This document shows, one piece after another, positions 8,719 to 15,179 of a DNA stretch of 22,054 bases (positions are counted from its first letter, which is position 1; every line of letters begins with the position of its first letter). Source of the DNA: a virus. The position numbers and the translations under genes were made by a program. The stretch is from positions 1 through 22,054 of the IMG/VR virus record IMGVR_UViG_3300042691_031063. One strand, written 5' to 3'. Below the pieces are notes generated by a model. The model was not told the origin of the DNA. It searched no databases and worked only from the letters and a program-made list of their open reading frames with translations.

Positions 8719-9012
8719 ATGGCAGTGAGTCGTTACCAGAAGGACACGATCATCGGAGCACCCCGACGGCTCTCGACGGCTGCCGCTGTGCTACGCATCC
8801 GTCAGTCGATCAACGCAGGCCTCATCCCAACCCGTGAGCTTGTACTGGCCGAGGGACAGCGTCTCGATCACCTGGCGGGTAACCTACTCGGCGACGGTAG
8901 GCTCTGGTGGGTTCTAGCAGCGACGTCGAACATCGGATGGGGGTTACAGGTTCCTCCTGGGACACGTCTCCTGGTCCCGATCGACATCGGTAAGGTTCTG
9001 GAGCTCGTCTAA
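8719..9012 (+). CDS. 53: LysM-like baseplate protein, gp53 family-like
   Basis: The 97-residue product resembles T4 gp53-type baseplate wedge proteins and short LysM-like baseplate proteins. Its second half carries the typical pattern: LAGNLLGDGRLWWVLAATSN (a helix with the Trp-Trp pair where this family usually has Tyr-Trp), then a VPPGTRLLVPI strand that matches the end of a LysM fold. The N-terminal half is a basic segment with repeated Arg. A GAGGAG sequence (about 8701-8706) lies upstream of the ATG. The stop shares its last base with the next start. The position between the tube-initiator-like and hub-like genes supports a baseplate role. Whether it is a true wedge subunit (gp53) or a hub-linked LysM adaptor cannot be decided by eye. 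Confidence 0.7.
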   Translation: MAVSRYQKDTIIGAPRRLSTAAAVLRIRQSINAGLIPTRELVLAEGQRLDHLAGNLLGDGRLWWVLAATSNIGWGLQVPPGTRLLVPIDIGKVLELV

Positions 9013-12000
9013 TGCCCAGATCACCGCTCGTCACCAGGGCGACCAAAGAGCTTGCCCTTTACTTTCAGGCTATCACCGACGCAGCTTTTATAGATCGTTC
9101 CTACAGGGCTGTGACATCACAGCAGGAAAGAAAAGATAGGATCAGCGATGATCCTGCGTTGAGGATCGAGACCAATCGCGCCATCATCTCACGAGTTGTC
9201 GATTACGTAGAGGGCACCGAGACGGCCGATCACATCTCAAACCTGATCAACGGTGCGGTGGGCTTCGCGTCATTCTACCAGGCAGCGTCAGGTGGTCTGA
9301 CCGACGTGTACAAGGAGGAATTCAGATTCCTGAAAGACTCCGGCGTACCGAAGGAGGCGGCGCCGCCGAAACTCGTCGAGCGCTCACCGATCATGAAGCT
9401 CATCGGTGATGGAGAGGGTGATCCGTCTCCTAAACCCACCACCGAAAACCCGAACTTCTACGCGATACTCGTCAATAACCCGTACATGGGACCGACCACC
9501 CGAGACACCGGGGCGGTTGAGATCTTCATGAACGCGATTCCGACACTGGAATTCAGCAAATGTGTCCCGTACATCGGTCTCGAGATCATCAGCCTACGAC
9601 GTACCTCAGGAGCAGTTGCTCCCCCGCTTACGCTTCTCGGTTATTTGAATCCATCGAAGCTCGGGTCGGCCGACCTCGCGATGATAAATGGGCAGCAGAC
9701 GACAGTGAGGAGCGAGGTTCTGGAAGTGGGACCAGGAATCAGGTCAGGCATCGAGCTCTTTACCATGCCTCAGACGCTAGCGAATCTAGGCGACACCGGC
9801 CCTGAGTTCGTACCTGTCATTGACAGGTTCCGCCCCCTTGCAAGCCTTGGCTCATTATCTCTCAGCACTAAGCTGCAGGGCGGTACCCTATCATTCACCA
9901 CGGGTAAGCTAGAGATTACCATACACGACAGGTCAAGGCTTCGTGAGGTTGCAACTTTCGTTCGACCGGATCTCTACGGGACCACCTTCCTCGATATCAC
10001 CCACGGTTGGTCACATCCAGATGGTGGTATACTTTCCGACAATTCTTACGGAAAGTTCCTTGATGCGTTGAAAACGACGACACGTTACCGTGTCTCAAAC
10101 TCATCGTACAGCTTCGAGGAGGGCGGTCAGATCAAGGTGACCCTCTCGATACAGAGCGTTGGATCGGTTGATCTGCTGTACCTGGGACCCAGGCAGACGA
10201 TCCCTGCGCTCGTCACATTACAAAATCTCATCAGGGAGATTAACGAGCGTCTCGCCGAACTCAGGTTTCGAGGTACTTCTCCCTCGATGGCTCCGTATGA
10301 TATTCTGGACACCTTCAAGGATCCAACGTCGGCTCTTCGCGCCGCCGGAGACGCTGACTTCATAAAGAAGCTCACCAGCGCTATCCCTAAGATGAAGGAC
10401 GGAACCATTCGCAAGAATATGAATGAGCTGGTCGGCATCCTGACGAAGGGAAGCAAACAGGCGGGAGGTGTACTCTCCGAAGTGCAGAAAGCGTTAATTA
10501 AACCCTACGACGAGATCATTGACAGATTACCCACGTTCGCAGACAAGGACGAGTTCGTCCGTCAGTTCATGGAGGAGAATCGATTCAAGTTCATGGATGA
10601 CAACAAGGTTGTTATCGACGCAACATTGGATGATGGGACGCAGATACAAAACATTGACGTAAAAGCTGGGCAGGACGTTGCGGTCACGTCATCGAGCGCC
10701 TCTGAATACATTTCTTTTGGATCAGCTTTCATGAAAATGGTGGCTGAGCCCGTCGCGAAATCAGGTCAGTACGATGAGGTACAGGTCATCTTCTACCCGT
10801 TCAACCAGTACGCGGGTGCCGTCCATGACCTACCGATCAGCTCATTCCCGCTTGAGAAGGGTCGTCTGTCAAAAGCCATCCAAGAGATCGTGAAGTACTC
10901 GCCCGAACTCTCGGCTAGAAGCATAATCAAGGTTCTTTACGATAAATTCATTCATTTCATGCCCTCCCGTGCCTATCTCATGGCTGGCTTTTACCAGCAG
11001 AAGAAGGACGATTCGACGAAGCTAGAGATGGAAGCAAAGCCGCTGAAGGAAGTTTACACGATCAAGTTACCCAACGGCACAAAGAAAAATGTTGCTGCGA
11101 ACCTGCAGCTGACCTTCGAGGAGCGACTTAGGGACGCTGGCGTGCCGGAGGGTAAATTTAAGACGCCTGTCGTCGAAGTTGCGGTTGAGGCAGCCCCGAT
11201 GCTCGACGTGAACGGTGCGCCGATAGTCGACGAAGCAACGGGAAATCCGAAGACGATAATAAAGATGCACGTGTACGATTCCGCGATGGATCCACACGCG
11301 ACTCTCACCGATATCATCTCAGCAGCGAAAGATAACGAGCTTGGAGTGATAAACTTACCGGTGGCTCAATATCAGTCGGCTGTTCAATCAGTTTCTAGAA
11401 CTGGCTTAACGGCACAGTCAATGATCAACAAGTACAACATTCCGAGAACCCTGGCAACAGGTTTAGAATCGGGCATCTTAGAAGCTGTGTCAAAAGATAA
11501 TCTTGATGTTATCAAGAACACCGAAGATGACGAATTCATTAAAAAATTGTTCGAGGGCGCAGTGTTCCTTCGGGTCAAGAGCACGTACGACGAGATAAAG
11601 AAGCTCGTCTCCTCCGGAATGCCGACGATCACATACGGATCCTCGATGACTGCCCTGACGAACGCGAGCCTCACGACCGGCGGTAGCGCAGGACTTGCCA
11701 ACGTCCAGCTGCAACGCGCGTTCGCCTCCCCCGGCGAGACGGCTGCTGAGAACGTTGACACGGGCGTACCGATGCAGCTCATACCGGCGCAGCTCAGCAT
11801 CACCACGATAGGCTGCCCACTCTTCTATCCAATGCAGAGATTCTTCGTCGATTTCGGTACCGGCACGTCGATCGATAACGTCTACTTCGTGACGTCCGTC
11901 GATAGTAACATCAGCAGGGAAGGCTACAAGACCGACGTCAAGATGAGCTTCGGTGAGGGTTTCGCGACCTATAGGAGTCTGAACCAGAAGCTTGCGATGA

Positions 12001-12530
12001 TGGCAGCGAATTGGGCAGACGCGACGAGAGGCAACAATGAGGATGATGGTTCGGCCATCAGCGTTGATCAATCACCAGTGGTGTTGGGTAATCTACGTGA
12101 CACGAGCGAGAATTACGAGAAGCTTCTCGCAGAGGCGTTCACGTTGCAGGGTCGGATCGGAGACGCCGCTGCTGCGGCCGCGCAGAGAGTGATCGCGCAG
12201 GCTCAAACTCGGGCGTTCTTGGCTCGTGCCGAGGCGGAGCGTAGTCTGCAATCCCGTCTGGAAGCGAAGCTCGATGATGCGACGAGGCAGAGGCTCCGAG
12301 ATGTCGAGACAGAGATCACAATAACTGAATTCAAACTCGAAAGAGCCAATACTGCAGCTGAGAAAGCGAAGGTGCTCGCGCAGGGTCTGGCAGAGGCGGA
12401 ACGCCTCGCAGCCAGTATGCCGGGTGGGCTTTCTGAGTTTTACCTCGCGCAGGCCATCGATAAGCGGGAGAGAGAGAAGGCCGTCGCGGCATCGAGACCG
12501 GCGGCTTCCGGATCTAAACCTGCGAAGTAG
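9012..12530 (+). CDS. Very large baseplate hub-like structural protein
   Basis: This 1172-residue virion protein has segments I recognise from large hub-like proteins of T4-related phages. A region near residues 155-195 contains FYAILVNNPYMGP and then IPTLEFSKCVPYIGLE. A beta-rich block near residues 295-385 contains KLEITIHDRSRL and FLDITHGWSHPDGG. A conserved-looking block near residues 930-990 contains IGCPLFYPMQRFFVDFGTG and then YFVTSVDSNISREGY, reminiscent of gp27-type hub domains. The last 150 residues are an alanine-rich, strongly charged helical region that should form a coiled coil. T4 gp27 has only 391 residues, so this protein carries large extra domains. The ATG overlaps the preceding stop by one base and has a GGAG about 8 bases upstream. 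The hub assignment is tentative; that it is structural is much safer. Confidence 0.6.
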   Translation: MPRSPLVTRATKELALYFQAITDAAFIDRSYRAVTSQQERKDRISDDPALRIETNRAIISRVVDYVEGTETADHISNLINGAVGFASFYQAASGGLTDVYKEEFRFLKDSGVPKEAAPPKLVERSPIMKLIGDGEGDPSPKPTTENPNFYAILVNNPYMGPTTRDTGAVEIFMNAIPTLEFSKCVPYIGLEIISLRRTSGAVAPPLTLLGYLNPSKLGSADLAMINGQQTTVRSEVLEVGPGIRSGIELFTMPQTLANLGDTGPEFVPVIDRFRPLASLGSLSLSTKLQGGTLSFTTGKLEITIHDRSRLREVATFVRPDLYGTTFLDITHGWSHPDGGILSDNSYGKFLDALKTTTRYRVSNSSYSFEEGGQIKVTLSIQSVGSVDLLYLGPRQTIPALVTLQNLIREINERLAELRFRGTSPSMAPYDILDTFKDPTSALRAAGDADFIKKLTSAIPKMKDGTIRKNMNELVGILTKGSKQAGGVLSEVQKALIKPYDEIIDRLPTFADKDEFVRQFMEENRFKFMDDNKVVIDATLDDGTQIQNIDVKAGQDVAVTSSSASEYISFGSAFMKMVAEPVAKSGQYDEVQVIFYPFNQYAGAVHDLPISSFPLEKGRLSKAIQEIVKYSPELSARSIIKVLYDKFIHFMPSRAYLMAGFYQQKKDDSTKLEMEAKPLKEVYTIKLPNGTKKNVAANLQLTFEERLRDAGVPEGKFKTPVVEVAVEAAPMLDVNGAPIVDEATGNPKTIIKMHVYDSAMDPHATLTDIISAAKDNELGVINLPVAQYQSAVQSVSRTGLTAQSMINKYNIPRTLATGLESGILEAVSKDNLDVIKNTEDDEFIKKLFEGAVFLRVKSTYDEIKKLVSSGMPTITYGSSMTALTNASLTTGGSAGLANVQLQRAFASPGETAAENVDTGVPMQLIPAQLSITTIGCPLFYPMQRFFVDFGTGTSIDNVYFVTSVDSNISREGYKTDVKMSFGEGFATYRSLNQKLAMMAANWADATRGNNEDDGSAISVDQSPVVLGNLRDTSENYEKLLAEAFTLQGRIGDAAAAAAQRVIAQAQTRAFLARAEAERSLQSRLEAKLDDATRQRLRDVETEITITEFKLERANTAAEKAKVLAQGLAEAERLAASMPGGLSEFYLAQAIDKREREKAVAASRPAASGSKPAK

Positions 12531-12567
12531 ATCATGAAAACCCAGGGCGATCGATCTAAATTTCTGC

Positions 12568-13743
12568 ATGCTCACCCTGTCGTCCCACTCTTTGAATTCA
12601 CCACGTGATCTCACGTACCACGATGGTCAGGTGAGCTGGTCCCAACCGCAGCCCGAATCGTGGTTCCTCGGTGACAGTCACGCTTCGAGATCATTCGAGG
12701 CCCTACTGGACGTTGCGGGCAAGCCGCACCCGAGAGTTGTCCCGGAGGAGTATGAGAGATCGATGGAGGGCCTCGCGCGTGGACAGGTTCCGTGGCCTCT
12801 CGTAGTGCCCCAGCATGTCCTAGGTGAGCATGTCAGGTCCATCGCATCCGAGTTAGACGACGTCCTTGAGCAGCTGGGATCGTACAGCGAGACTCTAGCA
12901 GCCTCCAGACGTATACTGAGCATGCTACGTCCATGTCGCATCGACCTTGCGGCTCTTCGAGTTGAGCAGGGAAAGGGCACTATGGGTGTTCTCGACACTT
13001 TCGAACCCGGACCCGACTTCATGTGTCAGGTTCCGGTGTACTCCCATGCGACAGCCACGGGTCGGCTCACCGTTCGTGAGGGTCCACGGATCCTGACGTT
13101 ACAGAAGGAGCATCGAAAGATACTCTCGAGTCGTTTCGATGGAGGTCGGGTAATGCAGGTTGACTTTGTGTCCCTCGAGCCCCGTGTCCTACGTCTGCTC
13201 GCGAATGGGTCTGCACCCATCGACATCTACTCCGATGTCGCAGAGAGGATCGGGGGTGGCGCGACACGCCGGCAGGTGAAGCTTGCCACGTTGAAGCTGC
13301 TCTACGGTTCCTCACGAGCCGGTCTAACCGAGGAGGTGGGATCGATCAGCACCCACTCCATCAAGAAGCTCGAGGAGTACTTCGGTCTGCCGAGCCTCCG
13401 CTCGAAGCTCGGCACCGAGCTAGCGAGATCCGGGATGATCAGGAGCTTCTGGGGACGTCCTCTTCGGGAGGCGACGGAGCAGCACCTGCTGATCTCCCAC
13501 TACACGCAGTCGACTTCCGTCGACGTCTCCCTGACCGGGTTCGGGGATCTGATGGATGACGTGATCGAGGCCGACCTCGATGTTATTCCATGCTATGTGC
13601 TTCACGATGCCCTGCTGGTTGACGTGCATCCGGACTCGATGGAATCCCTCAGATCGATCGTGGGCGAGGGTCTAGAGATCGAGGGTTTGGGACACTTCGA
13701 GGTTTCCCTGTCACCAGCATACTTAGAATCCGAGGGATCATGA
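12568..13743 (+). CDS. Minimal family A (Pol I-like) DNA polymerase, exonuclease domain absent
   Basis: The 391-residue product carries the family A polymerase motifs in order. TGRL at 164-167 matches the Pol I TGRLSS motif. Motif A at 195-212 (VMQVDFVSLEPRVLRLLA) has catalytic Asp199 and Glu204 at the steric-gate spacing. Motif B at 234-247 (RRQVKLATLKLLYG) has Arg234, Lys238 and Tyr246 at Klenow spacing, but Leu242 where Pol I has Phe762. Motif C at 345-352 (LHDALLVD) keeps His-Asp but has Ala348 in place of the usual Glu. Only about 150 residues precede these motifs, too few for a 3'-5' exonuclease plus thumb, so proofreading must come from another protein if it exists. T4 uses a family B polymerase, so this is unusual for a T4 relative. 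The ATG has no good Shine-Dalgarno site; the frame is open only back to 12538 without another standard start. The stop overlaps the next ATG. Confidence 0.75.
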   Translation: MLTLSSHSLNSPRDLTYHDGQVSWSQPQPESWFLGDSHASRSFEALLDVAGKPHPRVVPEEYERSMEGLARGQVPWPLVVPQHVLGEHVRSIASELDDVLEQLGSYSETLAASRRILSMLRPCRIDLAALRVEQGKGTMGVLDTFEPGPDFMCQVPVYSHATATGRLTVREGPRILTLQKEHRKILSSRFDGGRVMQVDFVSLEPRVLRLLANGSAPIDIYSDVAERIGGGATRRQVKLATLKLLYGSSRAGLTEEVGSISTHSIKKLEEYFGLPSLRSKLGTELARSGMIRSFWGRPLREATEQHLLISHYTQSTSVDVSLTGFGDLMDDVIEADLDVIPCYVLHDALLVDVHPDSMESLRSIVGEGLEIEGLGHFEVSLSPAYLESEGS

Positions 13744-14162
13744 CTCCGATTAGGGATAAGCTGTTCAAGAAGCTCGGAAGATCGTTCGGCGACTCGCCAC
13801 CGGGTTGGGCACGTGCAGGTGATTTAGGGATCGCAGATAGTAATCCTGCTTACATCTGCAATGGTCTGAACCTACGAGGATTCCAGGGTAAGGGTGAAGA
13901 TTGGACGCAGGACATCGCCGACGCCCTGAGACTGGCTTTCAGATCGAGGATACTCTACGGTCTCTACAGCGAACCCACGGTTTCCTATAACAGGTCAACG
14001 ATAAAGGTCAACGCAGCTGCTGATGTCGTTAAGTTCAGCCCGGCGGTCGCCATGCGTATGATAAAATCGACTCTTTGGGCCGCAGAGCAGCAGGGTAAGA
14101 TCGCCATGCCGTCCCGGTTGAAGGTGAGAATCGACGGCAGTCTGATCCAGATCGGCTTGTAA
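13740..14162 (+). CDS. Unknown protein, translationally coupled to the family A polymerase
   Basis: I do not recognise this 140-residue protein. The start overlaps the polymerase stop in an ATGA arrangement, so the two are almost certainly co-translated. The N-terminal 30 residues are basic. The middle contains a WTQDIADALRLAF helix, and the second half alternates predicted strands and a helix (KFSPAVAMRMIKSTLWAAEQ). The protein ends in a short strand pair (RLKVRIDGSLIQIGL). There is no metal motif or membrane segment. Tight coupling suggests it might be a polymerase partner or another replication accessory, but that rests on position alone. Confidence 0.65.
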   Translation: MTPIRDKLFKKLGRSFGDSPPGWARAGDLGIADSNPAYICNGLNLRGFQGKGEDWTQDIADALRLAFRSRILYGLYSEPTVSYNRSTIKVNAAADVVKFSPAVAMRMIKSTLWAAEQQGKIAMPSRLKVRIDGSLIQIGL

Positions 14163-14175
14163 AGCTATCGTAATG

Positions 14176-14193
14176 ATGGGATTATTATCCCAT
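14176..14193 (+). promoter_or_regulatory. Perfect 7-bp stem-loop covering the start of the HD-like gene
   Basis: ATGGGAT (14176-14182) and ATCCCAT (14187-14193) form a perfect 7-bp stem with the 4-base loop TATT. The 3' arm contains the first two bases of the ATG at 14192, and the 5' arm contains the only Shine-Dalgarno-like GGGA. As RNA it would hide the translation start. It could be a translational control element or a chance inverted repeat in a 29-base gap. Confidence 0.4.
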
Positions 14194-14776
14194 GATGAAC
14201 GAACGAGAACTGACTGACCTCTGGACAAGCTACACCAAACTCATCGATAAGATCGATCGCGGTGAAGGTCTCACGCGGATGATGGACGAACTCGGCGAGC
14301 GCCTCCTGATGTGCCCGGCCGAGCCCAGAAACGACAGTCCGGGCTGCGAGCCGGGGGGTCTCGTCCAGCAGGCGATCACCGTAGCGAAGGGCATGAAGAA
14401 GCTCAACGACGGTTTCAACATGGGTGTGTCGACCGAATCGATCCTGCTCGTTGGTCTCCTTCACGAGCTCGGTAAGGTCGGTAACCTCAACGAGCCTTAC
14501 TTCGTTCCTGAGGAGGAGGGGTGGCGTCGTGATAAGTTGGGCGCTTTCTACAAGCCGAATGAGGGCATGTCACGGATGACGATTCCGGAACGCTCCCTTT
14601 ACCTCCTGCAACACTACGGCGTGCATCTCACCGAGGAGGAGTTCATGGCGATCCGTGGTCCGAGCCGTCCTCCTGATTGGGTCGAGAGTCGGCTCGCTCC
14701 CACCGCCGAGCCGACTCTCACGATTCTCCTACGTTCTGCGCGAGATATTCTCGTTAGAAAGGTCGGAACCGAATAA
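14192..14776 (+). CDS. HD-domain-like protein with degraded metal-binding residues
   Basis: The layout of this 194-residue protein resembles phage HD-domain phosphohydrolases: GGLVQQAITVAKGM (55-68), ILLVGLLHELGKVG (84-97), then LLQHYGVHLTEEEFMAIRG (138-156), which matches the usual LTxEExxAIR segment, and a C-terminal helix ILLRSARDILV (178-188). The residues that bind metal in active members are altered. The first His is replaced by Gln (59/60), the His-Asp pair reads His91-Glu92, and the final helix has Arg where His and Asp are expected. It may have lost catalysis and kept a binding or regulatory role, or use a changed metal site. Two adjacent ATG codons (14192, 14195) could serve as start. 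It lies between the polymerase-linked unknown gene and an 83-residue gene. Confidence 0.6.
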   Translation: MMNERELTDLWTSYTKLIDKIDRGEGLTRMMDELGERLLMCPAEPRNDSPGCEPGGLVQQAITVAKGMKKLNDGFNMGVSTESILLVGLLHELGKVGNLNEPYFVPEEEGWRRDKLGAFYKPNEGMSRMTIPERSLYLLQHYGVHLTEEEFMAIRGPSRPPDWVESRLAPTAEPTLTILLRSARDILVRKVGTE

Positions 14777-14784
14777 TTAAGGAT

Positions 14785-15036
14785 ATGGACACGATAGACA
14801 GAAAGTCTCTTCGCCTTATGATCTTTGAGGCTCTCGATGAGATCGCTTGCGGCACGGATGAGGGTAGTGGGTGCATGGATGAGGAAGAGCTCGATGAGTT
14901 CTCGGGAGCTGGCGCAGTCGCTGGTTACACGTTGCCGCTTGGTATGCGTCCGTCTGGTCCACGTCGGGATATTGTCAACATCACCCGTCGGTCTTTCGGC
15001 GGCGTCGGTCGCAAGAAAAAGCGCCGCAGCCGCTGA
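14785..15036 (+). CDS. Small acidic protein with basic tail, unknown function
   Basis: This 83-residue protein is strongly bipolar: residues 15-40 are acidic (MDEEELDEF) and the last ten are basic (RKKKRRSR). Between them is SGAGAVAGYTLPLGMRPSGP, a Gly-rich motif resembling short motifs I have seen in assorted phage proteins of uncertain role. An AAGGAT sequence just upstream of the ATG gives a good ribosome-binding site. The basic tail could contact nucleic acid. The gene precedes the gp32 leader, and the candidate gp32 promoter starts at its very end. No function is assigned. Confidence 0.6.
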   Translation: MDTIDRKSLRLMIFEALDEIACGTDEGSGCMDEEELDEFSGAGAVAGYTLPLGMRPSGPRRDIVNITRRSFGGVGRKKKRRSR

Positions 15037-15061
15037 AAATCAGCAAACAATAACATACAAT
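15033..15061 (+). promoter_or_regulatory. Candidate sigma70-type promoter for the gp32 gene
   Basis: CTGAAA (15033-15038, 4 of 6 matches to TTGACA) and TACAAT (15056-15061, 5 of 6 matches to TATAAT) are separated by exactly 17 bases. It overlaps the stop of the preceding gene. Transcription would start near 15068, the first base of a strong stem in the leader. Host and phage sigma specificity are unknown, so this is a consensus match only. Confidence 0.45.
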
Positions 15062-15063
15062 CT

Positions 15064-15136
15064 CCCTATGTCTTGGCCCGAAAGGCGGGACATTGGGTAA
15101 ACCCCGGGGAGGGGAAGCGAAAGCCGAAACTCTCCG
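15064..15136 (+). promoter_or_regulatory. Structured RNA leader of gp32, candidate autoregulatory operator
   Basis: The leader can form a long hairpin at 15064-15097. Its outer pairing is CCC/GGG, a U-U mismatch, then AUGUC (15068-15072) with GACAU (15089-15093). An inner GCC/GGC stem is capped by CGAAA. A second hairpin at 15108-15135 pairs GGAGGG with CUCUCC (one G-U) and holds a GC-GAAA-GC tetraloop. C-rich and G-rich runs (77-79, 95-97, 102-109 of the 15000s) also allow pseudoknots. In T4, a 5' pseudoknot in the gene 32 mRNA nucleates cooperative gp32 binding that shuts off translation. This leader has the same place and general plan. Exact folding is not established. Confidence 0.5.
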
Positions 15137-15179
15137 TCTATCAACAACAATCAATCAATCAAGGAAATACTAAAACATC
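15137..15179 (+). promoter_or_regulatory. Unstructured A/C/T-rich ribosome-binding region of gp32
   Basis: Forty-three bases between the structured leader and the ATG contain almost no G outside the AAGGA ribosome-binding site (15161-15165), and include repeated CAA/CAAT units (15142-15162). A single-stranded stretch like this is what T4 gp32 coats on its own mRNA. The AAGGA is about 14 bases from the ATG, longer than usual. Confidence 0.5.

Noticed and set aside
11538-11548. A run of six A inside the hub-like gene as a slippery site
   Set aside because: The frame continues normally on both sides and no alternative frame of useful length follows.
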